DNA of 64,000 nucleotides from Paraburkholderia sp. Ac-20340. GTDB lineage: Bacteria > Pseudomonadota > Gammaproteobacteria > Burkholderiales > Burkholderiaceae. How positions within the stretch are numbered: the first letter of the stretch is position 1; each line of letters begins with the position of its first letter. A model generated the notes under the pieces. The model had not been told where the DNA came from. It made no database searches and saw only the letters and a program-made list of their open reading frames with translations. The position numbers and the translations under genes were made by a program. Shown piece by piece: positions 15,402 through 23,525 of the stretch. The DNA lies in NCBI RefSeq assembly GCF_017104965.1, contig NZ_JAAGPR010000035.1, positions 1 through 64,000 of the forward strand. Reading direction: 5' to 3'.

Positions 15402-16925
15402 ATGGAACAATCGAATCACATGGCCTCCCCTCAAGAAAACGTCAGCATGGCGGTGTTCTGCGACTTCGAGAACGTTGCGCTCGGCGTGCGCGACGCGAAG
15501 ATCGACCGCTTCGATATCAAGCCCGTGCTCGAGCGCCTGCTGCTCAAGGGCAGCATCGTCGTGAAGAAAGCCTATTGCGACTGGGAGCGTTACAAGGGCT
15601 TCAAGGCGTCGATGCACGAAGCGAGTTTCGAACTCATCGAAATTCCGCACGTGCGCCAGTCCGGCAAGAATTCCGCCGATATTCGCCTTGTGGTGGACGC
15701 ACTCGATCTCTGCTATACGAAGTCGCACGTCGACACCTTCGTGATCGTGAGCGGCGACTCGGACTTCTCCCCGCTCGTCTCCAAGCTGCGCGAAAACGCG
15801 AAGAAGGTGATTGGCGTGGGCGTGCGCCATTCCACGTCGGATCTGCTGGTCGCGAATTGCGACGAATTCATTTTTTACGACGATCTCGTGCGTGAGCTTT
15901 CGCGCGAGCAGCCGGCGCGCGGCAAGGGTCGCGGCGAAGCCGGCGCGCACGCCAAACGCAAGGATGGCGACGAACGCCAGCAAAAAGGCGAGAACGCCGA
16001 AGACCGCAGCGAAGAACGCAAGCTCAAGGCGATCACGCTGGTGGTCGAGACGCTCGACGCGCTCGGCTATGAGCGCGGCGATAGCGGCAAGATCTGGGCT
16101 TCGGTGCTCAAGAGCGCGATCAAGCGTCGCCGGCCGGATTTCAACGAGTCGCGTTATGGTTTCCGCGCGTTCGGCAATCTGCTGGACGAAGCGCAGGCGC
16201 GCGGGCTGCTCGAAGTGGGCCGCGACGACAAGTCAGGCACGTTTGTGACGCGCACGAGCCAGCCGGCGGCTGAGACGGTTGAGACGGCTGAAACCGTTGA
16301 AGCGGCGGTTGCCGTGGTGGAACCGGTTGCTGCTCCGGTGGCGGCTGAAGAAGCGCCCGCACCGCGCGCGGAGGAATCCCGTTCGCGCCGTAACAAGAAC
16401 CGTCGCAATGGGCGCGATGGACGTGATGGTCGTGAAGGTCGTGAAGGTCGTGAAGGTCGCGAACCTCGCGGCGGCAACCGTCAGCGTCAGCCGCACGCGG
16501 GCAAATCGGAATCCGCCCAGACGGACGAGATTTTCGACATCGAAACCGTGCTTGCCGCCGAAGAAACCCCGGCGCAGCCGCATGGCGACCTCTTTGCCGA
16601 GCCGCGTTCGCACGAATCCGCCCTGCCGCTCTTCGAGCCTGCTGCACAGAAAACGGTCGAGCACGCGCCCGAAGCCGTAGAAGAAACCGAAGAAGCAGCC
16701 GCTGAAAAAGCGCCGCGCCGCGCGCGCAAGACCGCGGCACGCAAGACGACTGCGCGCAAGAAGGCGGCGAAGTCGGCCGCCGAAACCGCGGAAATTGCCG
16801 TCGATGTCGCTGTGCAAGCCGAACCGGCGCCTGAACCGGCCGCCGAGCCTGCGCCCGCGAAAAAAGCGGCGAAGAAAGCGCCGGCACGCGCACGCCGTCC
16901 GCGCAAGGCGGCTGAAGAAAGCTAA
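15402..16925 (+). CDS. NYN-domain ribonuclease-like protein with LOTUS (OST-HTH) domain and long basic tail
   Basis: 507 residues in three parts. A NYN/PIN-like nuclease domain (about 14-165) carries the expected acidic residues: 'FCDFENV' with D21 and N24, 'SADIRLVVDA' with D93 and D99, and 'VSGDSDFSPL' with D119 and D121. An OST-HTH/LOTUS RNA-binding domain (about 205-285) contains 'YGFRAFGNLLDEAQARGLLEV'. A disordered tail (286-507) is rich in Ala, Glu, Pro and Lys; it holds a GRD/GRE repeat and ends with histone-H1-like 'ARKTAARKTTARKKAAK' blocks. NYN-LOTUS proteins (LabA/DUF88 type) are linked to RNA metabolism; the target is unknown. The first ATG is taken as start; an ATG at 15420 is an alternative. 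Confidence 0.8.
   Translation: MEQSNHMASPQENVSMAVFCDFENVALGVRDAKIDRFDIKPVLERLLLKGSIVVKKAYCDWERYKGFKASMHEASFELIEIPHVRQSGKNSADIRLVVDALDLCYTKSHVDTFVIVSGDSDFSPLVSKLRENAKKVIGVGVRHSTSDLLVANCDEFIFYDDLVRELSREQPARGKGRGEAGAHAKRKDGDERQQKGENAEDRSEERKLKAITLVVETLDALGYERGDSGKIWASVLKSAIKRRRPDFNESRYGFRAFGNLLDEAQARGLLEVGRDDKSGTFVTRTSQPAAETVETAETVEAAVAVVEPVAAPVAAEEAPAPRAEESRSRRNKNRRNGRDGRDGREGREGREGREPRGGNRQRQPHAGKSESAQTDEIFDIETVLAAEETPAQPHGDLFAEPRSHESALPLFEPAAQKTVEHAPEAVEETEEAAAEKAPRRARKTAARKTTARKKAAKSAAETAEIAVDVAVQAEPAPEPAAEPAPAKKAAKKAPARARRPRKAAEES
16410..16463 (+). repeat. Six tandem GR(D/E) codon triplets (9-bp unit)
   Basis: Consecutive 9-base units of type GGTCGTGAA encode GRD-GRD-GRE-GRE-GRE-GRE in the disordered tail of the NYN/LOTUS protein; three of the units are identical. 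Arg-Gly-rich stretches of this kind commonly contact RNA. The length is divisible by three, so slippage keeps the frame. Confidence 0.85.
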
Positions 16926-16933
16926 AAAGGCAA

Positions 16934-17434
16934 TCAGTCGCCGAAAGGATTCGCCGGCCGTTTGCGCGGCGTTTCGCTTTCGGCGCTTTCTGCGCTTTCC
17001 GCGTTTTCGTTACGCTGAGCACCAAAAGGATCGCCCGCTTTTGCGGGCTTTTTTTCGCCGAATGGATTGGCTTGCGGCGCGCGCGACGTTTCGCCAAACG
17101 GGTTTTCATTCGCCTGACGATGCGTGCCGCCAAATGGGTCGAGTGGATCGACGCGCGCGGCAGTTGCGGTATCGGCTTCGTCCGCTTCATCGGCATCCAC
17201 GGCGAGCTGGTATTCGGCCTGCACCTGCGCCAGCACGCCCGCGATGCTCGACTCGAAGCCCGCTGCGTTACCGAAATGACGCATCGTCCAGTTGCAGCCC
17301 GTGCGATCGGGTTCCTGCGCCTGCGGACGCGGCACGACGATCTTCACGCCGTCCTCCACCACGTCCTGCAAACGCTGCAGGCGACGCTTCACCTCTTCCT
17401 GCAGCCGCGACGCGTTGAGAGTCTTACGATGCAT
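16934..17434 (-). CDS. Hypothetical protein with NPFG/DPFG repeats
   Basis: 166 residues, no recognised family. The N-terminal part (1-75) is a compact, mostly helical region: 'LQEEVKRRLQRLQDVVEDGVKIVVPRPQ', then 'RTGCNWTMRHFGNAAGFESSIAGVLAQVQAEYQLA', which may be amphipathic. The C-terminal half is acidic and disordered and carries five P-F-G motifs (DPFGG, NPFGE, NPFGE, DPFGA and the terminal NPFGD), spaced about 12-25 residues apart. A repeated short motif on a flexible tail usually serves as a multivalent docking ligand. It is convergent with the NYN gene (8 bases apart) and upstream of nothing obvious; function unknown. Confidence 0.65.
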   Translation of the reverse strand: MHRKTLNASRLQEEVKRRLQRLQDVVEDGVKIVVPRPQAQEPDRTGCNWTMRHFGNAAGFESSIAGVLAQVQAEYQLAVDADEADEADTATAARVDPLDPFGGTHRQANENPFGETSRAPQANPFGEKKPAKAGDPFGAQRNENAESAESAESETPRKRPANPFGD

Positions 17435-17491
17435 CGGGCACCTCCTTGTTCAAACTCGACACGATAACCAGCACGCGCGAGTCTAACGCAC

Positions 17492-18331
17492 TCATTGCGG
17501 CGACGGCAGCGCAGGCAGAGGCGCACGCGGCTCGAGCGGCTGATTCATATGCACGAGCGCGTCGCGCATCGAATCGCTCGGCAACACGATCTGCCCGGTA
17601 AAAGGCGTATCGAGATCGACGACCACATAAACCGCCGACGATATCGACACCGCGCCCAGCGCAATCATCACCATCGCCAGTGCGTTATGCGGCGCGATCA
17701 GCCCGAAGCTCAGAAAAATCAGAATCAGCCAGAGCGTGAGCATCGCGAAAAATGGCTTCGAAATGGTGCCGTGCGCTTCTTCGATCAAACGCCAGCGCGT
17801 ATCGCGCACGCGGCCGAATACTTCGTCCAGCCGCGCGGCCAGCGTCGTTTCATAACGGTCGCGCGGCGTGAAACGGTCGATCTCGCGTCCCACCGTATTG
17901 AGCATCGCGCCCAGCGGCACGCTTTCGAGCTGGCCGTCATGCGCGTCCGCCACGCGCGGATAATCGCCTTCAGGCGCGCGTTCCTGCGGCCAGGTGGAGG
18001 CAATCGCAGCCGCCGTATATCGACGCAGCGCGGCGCGTGCGGATTGCGCATTCGGGCCGTAATCGCGCAGCCGCGCATCCAGTTGAATCAGATCGGCCGA
18101 ATACGCGCGCAAATCGTTGGTGGCGGTGTCGTAGCTGCTTTTCGCCGATGCGGTCAGCAGGCTCAATACCAGCGCCGCGAACGTGACCAGCATGCCCAAC
18201 ACCAGTTGCACGAGCTGCACGGTCTCGTGCTTGCGATGTTCCTCCGGCAGCAGCGGCCGCAACAACACGCCCAGCCCCGTGCCGCCGAGCAGCAGCACGA
18301 ACACCAGCAGCGCCATGCCGATCTCCATCAT
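17492..18331 (-). CDS. DUF4239 family membrane protein
   Basis: 279 residues. There are two N-terminal membrane segments (about 3-22 and 42-62), a long soluble helical section (65-180, 'ASAKSSYDTATNDLRAYSADLIQLDARLRDYGP') and two C-terminal membrane segments (about 190-240). This is the arrangement of DUF4239, also described as bestrophin-like. No catalytic motif; a channel or signalling role is speculative. Its start overlaps the stop of the CPA1 antiporter by four bases (ATGA), so the two are translationally coupled. This suggests a role in ion homeostasis tied to that transporter. Confidence 0.75.
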   Translation of the reverse strand: MMEIGMALLVFVLLLGGTGLGVLLRPLLPEEHRKHETVQLVQLVLGMLVTFAALVLSLLTASAKSSYDTATNDLRAYSADLIQLDARLRDYGPNAQSARAALRRYTAAAIASTWPQERAPEGDYPRVADAHDGQLESVPLGAMLNTVGREIDRFTPRDRYETTLAARLDEVFGRVRDTRWRLIEEAHGTISKPFFAMLTLWLILIFLSFGLIAPHNALAMVMIALGAVSISSAVYVVVDLDTPFTGQIVLPSDSMRDALVHMNQPLEPRAPLPALPSPQ

Positions 18332-20589
18332 GATCCGGCGCTCCCGGGCGGCTCGCCCGCTTCATCGGCGTGGACGGCTGTCTGCGGCTCCATCCTGGGC
18401 GGTCGAGGTGGCGGCAGATCCTGCATTTGCGCTTCTTCTTGCGGTCCCTCTTGCGGTCCCTCTCGTGCTTCCTCCTGCACTTTCGCCTTCGCCTTCCAGC
18501 CGCCCGTGAGCCGCACGGCCGGATGCGCACGCGGCACCGCGCGTTTCCACGCAACGTCCAGTTCCCTGCGGATCGAATCGTAGATCTCTTTCGAAATCGA
18601 GCGATCCTCGTACATCGCCACCACGCGCGCGCGCCCTTCGCGCAGCGCGTAAAGCAGCATCATGCGTTGCTCCAATACTTGCGCGCCCTGGCCGAAGCAA
18701 CTGCGAACTTCGTCGAGCCCGCGCTCGGCTTTTTCGATCCGCAAACGCAGGATCGTGCCCAGCAGTTTTGCCAGCCGCTCGCCTAACAACGGCGTGAGGC
18801 TCGTATCGGCGAAAACGATCAACTCGTGCAGGACCACCCGCCGACACATCAGGAGTTCGAAACGATCGGCCAGCGCATCCGAATACGGTTGGCGGATATG
18901 CAGCCAGCGCGCCGCGAAGCGCGCCATGCGCAAACCCGGTGTATCGGCAAGAATCTTTGCCGCCGCGCGCTGATAGCCAATGCGCCCGCTCTCGCGCGCG
19001 GCTTCGATCATGGCGTCGGTGTTGCGCGTCATGGCGTCGAGATTGCGGATCGTGACAATGCCGCTGCCGTATTGCGGAATCAGATCGCGCTCTTTGCCCG
19101 CGAGCGTCACGAGGCCGATGGCCAGGCGTTCGCGCTCGGAAAGCGCCGCTTCGATATCGAAGGCCGTCGCGCTCAGGTCGATGCTGCGGCGAAACGTGGC
19201 GCAGGCTTCATTGGCAATCGCATCGGCAATGCGGAACGTGCGCGCCGCCGCATGCACCTGTTCCGATACGCTGATCGACGAAAGCCGCACGGCCTGCTGC
19301 TGGATCGCTTCTTCCTGCGGCGACAGCAGATCGAGTTTGAGCCTGCGAATCAGCAGCTTGAGCGACGTGCCGTTGACGATCAGACTCACCAGCACGAAGC
19401 CCGTTGCAAGGATCGCCACGAAGCGGCGCGTGCTTTCGGGCAGCGCCTCGTTCTGCGCGAGACCGAGTGCCAAAACGAGCGTCACCGCGCCACGCAGTCC
19501 GCCCCACGCAATCACGAGTTTGTAGGCGGCGCTCACGGGCTCGGTGAGCTTGAAGCGGCTCAGCAAGGGCAACATGCCGAACGCCACCACGAGCCGTGCG
19601 ATCAGCGCCGTCACCACCACGACCGCGAGCGCAACCAGATCGAGGAGGTGCGCATCGCGCAGCGTGGCGGGAATCTGCATGGCGGCAAGCAGAAAGATCG
19701 CAGCACCGGCCATGGCCGCCACCTGCTCCCAGATCAGTTGCAGATGCAACCAGTTGACCGGCGACAGACGCGTTCTGCCCAGCCCGCTGATCACCAGTCC
19801 CGCGGCCACCACGGACACCACGCCCGACACATGCAGCACCTGATCGGCGAACAGATAAAGCGGATACGGCAAGGCGAAACTCAGCGAAATCTCGGCCTTG
19901 CCCTCGCCGCCCAATGCGGGCAGCAGATACGCGAAAATGCGGCCCGCGAGTGCGCCCACCGCGAGCCCGCCAATCAGTTCGACGCCGAGCGTGCGCAGCG
20001 CGGCGGTGCCGGTTGCCGCGGCGGCATCGCCGGTGATGGCCGCGATCAGCACGCTGGCGATGGCGATCGCCGCCGCGTCGTTGAGCAGGCTTTCACCTTC
20101 GACCAGGCGCACCAGTCGCGCGGGCGCGCCCACCTCGCGGAACACGGCGAGCACGGCGGAGGGATCGGTGGTGGCGATCATCGCGCCCAGCAGCAAGCCG
20201 TCGGTGAGCGGCCCGAGCCCGGTCAGGCGGATCGCGCCGCCGACCATTGCGGTCGCAACGAACACGGCCACCACGGCGAGCAGCAAAATGGGCGCGGCAT
20301 CGCCGAGCATTTCGCGTACGTTCACGCTCAGCGCGGCCTGGAACAGCAGCAACGGCAGAAAGATCCAGAGATAGGCTTCGGGCGGCAACCGCGGCTCGAG
20401 CGCAGGCGTCACCACACTTGCCGCGAGTTGAGGCCAGGCCTCCCCGCTCACCAGATAAATGCCACCGAGCGCAAAACCCCACGCAGCCAGCAACACCGAT
20501 TCGGACAGCGCGAAGCGCAGGCTCACGGCCTGGACCAAAGCAATACTTGCCAGCAGAAAGCCGCTCAAGAGAAGAATGTGGATGACCAT
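18328..20589 (-). CDS. CPA1-family Na+(K+)/H+ antiporter with large C-terminal domain
   Basis: 753 residues from the chosen ATG at 20589 ('MVIHILLLSGFLLASIALVQAVSLRFALSESVLLA'); a longer in-frame start at 20679 would add 30 non-hydrophobic residues and overlap lutC. About 12 membrane segments are followed by a long cytoplasmic region (roughly 430-753). The CPA1 core motifs are 'GAMIATTDPSAVLAVFREVGAPARLVRLVEGESLLNDAAAIAI', with the T-D-P and N-D dyad needed for cation/proton exchange, and 'WGGLRGAVTLVLALGL'. It lies downstream of lutABC on the same strand and may help manage the proton and cation balance when organic acids are used. The cation cannot be told. Confidence 0.87.
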   Translation of the reverse strand: MVIHILLLSGFLLASIALVQAVSLRFALSESVLLAAWGFALGGIYLVSGEAWPQLAASVVTPALEPRLPPEAYLWIFLPLLLFQAALSVNVREMLGDAAPILLLAVVAVFVATAMVGGAIRLTGLGPLTDGLLLGAMIATTDPSAVLAVFREVGAPARLVRLVEGESLLNDAAAIAIASVLIAAITGDAAAATGTAALRTLGVELIGGLAVGALAGRIFAYLLPALGGEGKAEISLSFALPYPLYLFADQVLHVSGVVSVVAAGLVISGLGRTRLSPVNWLHLQLIWEQVAAMAGAAIFLLAAMQIPATLRDAHLLDLVALAVVVVTALIARLVVAFGMLPLLSRFKLTEPVSAAYKLVIAWGGLRGAVTLVLALGLAQNEALPESTRRFVAILATGFVLVSLIVNGTSLKLLIRRLKLDLLSPQEEAIQQQAVRLSSISVSEQVHAAARTFRIADAIANEACATFRRSIDLSATAFDIEAALSERERLAIGLVTLAGKERDLIPQYGSGIVTIRNLDAMTRNTDAMIEAARESGRIGYQRAAAKILADTPGLRMARFAARWLHIRQPYSDALADRFELLMCRRVVLHELIVFADTSLTPLLGERLAKLLGTILRLRIEKAERGLDEVRSCFGQGAQVLEQRMMLLYALREGRARVVAMYEDRSISKEIYDSIRRELDVAWKRAVPRAHPAVRLTGGWKAKAKVQEEAREGPQEGPQEEAQMQDLPPPRPPRMEPQTAVHADEAGEPPGSAGS

Positions 20590-20660
20590 CGTTTCCCGCG
20601 CGATGTAGCGTGTTGCGTCGTTGATGAACTGCGTGCCCGCGACGCCGCTCGCTGACGCGC

Positions 20661-21248
20661 TCAGCGCGCCGGCAGCCACGCCACGGTCAGCGATTTCACG
20701 CCCTGCGCGCCCTGAATCAGCACGCCTTCGATATCGGCCGTCGCCGATGGCCCCGTGACCAGCACCGCATAACGCGCAGCACGAAAATCATCGCGACGAT
20801 AGGCATCCTGCAAACCCGCGACGAGCGCGCCGGCATCGAGCAATACATAAAGATGCTGCACCAGATAGCCGAGCGCATTGACGATATATTCGCGCTCGCT
20901 CAGCCACACCGAACCGGTTTCCGCCACGCCGAAGCGCGCGCGCACAACGCCCACTTCGACGTTTTCGAGCGACGCGGGCGGCGTACCCGCAGCAAGAACG
21001 CGCGTACCCGGCACTTCGGGCGCGGCCGACGCGATCGAGACATCGGGCCCGAAGCGCTCGCGGATCGCGGCCAGTACGGTTTCGCCCGATGCGGCTTCGA
21101 TTTCCTTGCCGCCCATCAGCGCGAGCGCAGACGCAAAGCGTGCGCGCAAATCGCCAGGCGGAGCATCGAATAGCGGCACCTCGGGACGCTCCTGCGGCGC
21201 AGGTTGCGCCGCACGCACGCGCGCGAGAAAGGCCTCACGACTCGCCAT
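20661..21248 (-). CDS. lutC: Lactate utilisation protein C
   Basis: 195 residues of the LutC/YkgG (LUD) family, part of the LutABC L-lactate dehydrogenase complex. Start at 21248 because an AGGAGG ribosome-binding site precedes it and the product begins 'MASREAFLARVRAAQP'. 'GVVRARFGVAETGSVWLSEREYIVNALGYLVQHLYVLLDAGALVAGLQDAY' is the conserved LUD core, followed by 'VLVTGPSATADIEGVLIQGAQGVKSLTVAWLP' at the C-terminus. It overlaps the end of lutB by 14 bases. In Bacillus subtilis all three Lut proteins are needed to oxidise L-lactate to pyruvate. Confidence 0.9.
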   Translation of the reverse strand: MASREAFLARVRAAQPAPQERPEVPLFDAPPGDLRARFASALALMGGKEIEAASGETVLAAIRERFGPDVSIASAAPEVPGTRVLAAGTPPASLENVEVGVVRARFGVAETGSVWLSEREYIVNALGYLVQHLYVLLDAGALVAGLQDAYRRDDFRAARYAVLVTGPSATADIEGVLIQGAQGVKSLTVAWLPAR

Positions 21249-22665
21249 CGCCGCCTCCTGCGGGTTTGTCGCCTTTACGGTTCTTGCGATACCACGCATG
21301 AAACGTCATGCCCGGCGCTTGCGGCAGCGTGCGCTGTTTGCCCCAGATATTGAGCGGGTTGTAGAGCACGAAATTGGGCAAGCGCCGCAACGCGCCATCG
21401 AGCGATGAAACCGCACCGCGATAAAGCTTCGGACTGGCAAGCAATCGCCCCGCCATCTTGAGCACTTCCTGCTTGACGAACGGCACCGCATTACGCGCGG
21501 CGATCACCTCGCGCCATTGATAAATCTGCTCGTGAATATTGATCTTCACGGGGCACACATTCGTGCAGCTACCGTTCAGCGTGGACGCAAAAGGCAAAGC
21601 GCTGAAACGCTTGAGATCGAAAGTCGGATTGATGATTGCGCCAATCGGCCCCGCATAGGTACTGCCATACGAAAGCCCGCCGCTGCGCCGATAAACCGGA
21701 CACGTATTCATGCACGCCCCGCAGCGTATGCATTTGAGCGAATACCAGAAGTCCGGCATCGCCAGGCGCGCGCTGCGCCCGTTGTCCACCAGCACGAAAT
21801 GCAGTTCCGCGCCTTCGCGTGGCGCACGAAAATGCGAGGTGTACTGCGTGATCGGCGAGCCGAGCGCGCTGCGCGAAAGCATGCGGATAAACACGCCCAG
21901 ATCGGACAGGCGCGGAATCAGTTTTTCGATTCCCATCGACACGATATGCACGGGCGGCACGTTGGCGGAAAGATCGGCATTGCCTTCGTTGGTGCACACC
22001 ACCACCGTGCCCGTTTCCGCCACCGCGAAATTGCAGCCCGTCATGCCGCCGGTCTTTTCGCGCACGAACCACGGGCGCGTATTCAAGCGCTGGCTTTGCG
22101 CGAGATAGTGAATGTCGTTATTGGCAGGGTCGGTGCCGATCGTGCGGCCGAACACTTCGGCCACGTCGTCGCGCAGTTTGTGCACGGCCGGCACGACGAT
22201 ATGGCTGGGCGGTTGATCGTCGAGTTGCTGGATGCGCTCGCCCAGATCGGTTTCCATCACGGCGATGCCGCGCTGCTCCAGATACGGGCGCAATTCGCAT
22301 TCGTCGGTGAGCATCGACTTGCTTTTCACCAGCGCCGTCATGCCGCGCTCGTTGAGAATACGAAACACGGTTTCGTTGTGCTCGCCCGCCGAATCGGCCC
22401 AATGCACCTTGACGCCATTCGCTTCGGCGGCGCGCGAGAATTCGTCGAGGTAATCGGCCAGATGCGAGAGCGTATGCGCCTTGATCTGCGATGCCAGTTC
22501 GCGCAGCGTTTCCCATTCGGGAATCGCATGCGCCTGGGCGTCGCGTTTCATGCGCAGGTCCCAGAGCCGTTTGTCGTGAAAGTCTACATGCTCAGGATGC
22601 GCGAGAAAACTCCCCGCGAGTTTCGCGTGCTCGACACGCTTCGAGGGTTTCTCCGGCGTACTCAT
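21235..22665 (-). CDS. lutB: Lactate utilisation iron-sulfur protein B
   Basis: 476 residues. The N-terminal LUD domain includes 'SLSHLADYLDEFSRAAEANGVKVHWADSAGEHN'-type segments and 'GMTGCNFAVAETGTVVVCTNEGN'. Two ferredoxin-type 4Fe-4S sites follow at about residues 305-370: 'CIRCGACMNTCPVYR' and 'CTNVCPVKINIHEQ'. The DUF3390 tail is also present. It probably passes electrons from lactate via LutA and LutC. Start 'MSTPEKPSKR' overlaps the lutA stop (ATGA); the open frame upstream of it is antisense-like and rejected. Confidence 0.92.
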   Translation of the reverse strand: MSTPEKPSKRVEHAKLAGSFLAHPEHVDFHDKRLWDLRMKRDAQAHAIPEWETLRELASQIKAHTLSHLADYLDEFSRAAEANGVKVHWADSAGEHNETVFRILNERGMTALVKSKSMLTDECELRPYLEQRGIAVMETDLGERIQQLDDQPPSHIVVPAVHKLRDDVAEVFGRTIGTDPANNDIHYLAQSQRLNTRPWFVREKTGGMTGCNFAVAETGTVVVCTNEGNADLSANVPPVHIVSMGIEKLIPRLSDLGVFIRMLSRSALGSPITQYTSHFRAPREGAELHFVLVDNGRSARLAMPDFWYSLKCIRCGACMNTCPVYRRSGGLSYGSTYAGPIGAIINPTFDLKRFSALPFASTLNGSCTNVCPVKINIHEQIYQWREVIAARNAVPFVKQEVLKMAGRLLASPKLYRGAVSSLDGALRRLPNFVLYNPLNIWGKQRTLPQAPGMTFHAWYRKNRKGDKPAGGGDGES

Positions 22666-23405
22666 TCGCGCGCTCCATTGAGCACCTGGGCGATATGGAT
22701 AAAGCGCACATCGGACTTCATGCGCTCTGCACAGCCCTGTTGATGCATGAGGCAGGACATATCGCCCGAGACGATGTATTGCGCGCCGGCGCTCACGTGA
22801 TCGACGATCTTGTCCTGCCCCATGCGCACCGAAACCGCTTCTTCCGTGACGGCGAACGTGCCGCCGAATCCGCAGCATTCATCGGGGCGTTTAGGCTGGA
22901 CGAACTCAATGCCTTTTACGGCGCGCAATAGAGTGAGCGGTTTTGAAAACGGCGTGCCCGCGATTTCGGAAATCGAGGCTTCGTGCAAATGACGCAGCGC
23001 GCTGCAACTATTGTGCAGGCCCACGCGCCAGGGAAATTCGGCCCAGGGAAATTCGCGCACGCCCATGACATCGTGCAGAAACTCCACGAGTTCATAGGTA
23101 TTCGCGCGCACGCGGCGGACTTCGTCGGTTTGCTCGATGGCGGTGAAATGGTCGCGCACGTGGTTCACGCAACTCGCGGACGGCCCCACGATATAGTCGT
23201 AACCCGCGAAGGCGCGCGCGAACACGCGCTCCGTGCCCGCCGCCTCGGTCTGTGCGCCGCTATTGGCCATGGGCTGGCCGCAGCAGGTCTGGTCGAGCGG
23301 ATACGCCACCTCGCAGCCAAGCCGCTCGAGCAATTCCAGCGTGGCGATCCCGACTTCGGGATAAAACGCGTCGATGAAACACGGAACGAACAGGGCGACT
23401 TTCAT
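22662..23405 (-). CDS. lutA: Lactate utilisation protein A (CCG-domain oxidoreductase subunit)
   Basis: 247 residues. Two cysteine-rich CCG domains are present: 'YPLDQTCCGQPMANSG' in the first and 'PDECCGFGGTFAV' in the second, with 'CVNHVRDHF' and 'CLMHQQGCAER' completing the clusters. This is the pattern of LutA/YkgE and the GlpC/HdrB family, which hold a non-canonical iron-sulfur cluster. Start 'MKVALFVPCFIDAFYP' at 23405 is the family N-terminus. First gene of the lutABC operon; no lactate permease lies beside it. A 15-bp in-frame duplication yields E-F-P-W twice near the middle (23028-23055). Confidence 0.92.
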   Translation of the reverse strand: MKVALFVPCFIDAFYPEVGIATLELLERLGCEVAYPLDQTCCGQPMANSGAQTEAAGTERVFARAFAGYDYIVGPSASCVNHVRDHFTAIEQTDEVRRVRANTYELVEFLHDVMGVREFPWAEFPWRVGLHNSCSALRHLHEASISEIAGTPFSKPLTLLRAVKGIEFVQPKRPDECCGFGGTFAVTEEAVSVRMGQDKIVDHVSAGAQYIVSGDMSCLMHQQGCAERMKSDVRFIHIAQVLNGARE

Positions 23406-23470
23406 GCGGGGGCTCGCGCGGAAAGCGGACCGGACCATTCTAGCGCCGTTCCGCCCAGCAGGCGCTTAAA

Positions 23471-23500
23471 GCGGCACGGCCGCCCCCATGGCCGTGCCGC
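23471..23500 (-). terminator. Hairpin after the porin gene
   Basis: A perfect 11-bp stem GCGGCACGGCC / GGCCGTGCCGC with an 8-base loop lies 26 bases after the porin stop codon, followed on the coding strand by TTTAAG. The T run is short, but the stem is strong and sits between the porin and lutA. Confidence 0.55.
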
Positions 23501-23525
23501 AGCGCAGCGAAGCCCTCCAGCGGCC

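Noticed and set aside
16141..17196. Long reverse-strand Arg-rich frame over the NYN/LOTUS gene
   Set aside because: It is the antisense shadow of a GC-rich disordered tail without any domain pattern.
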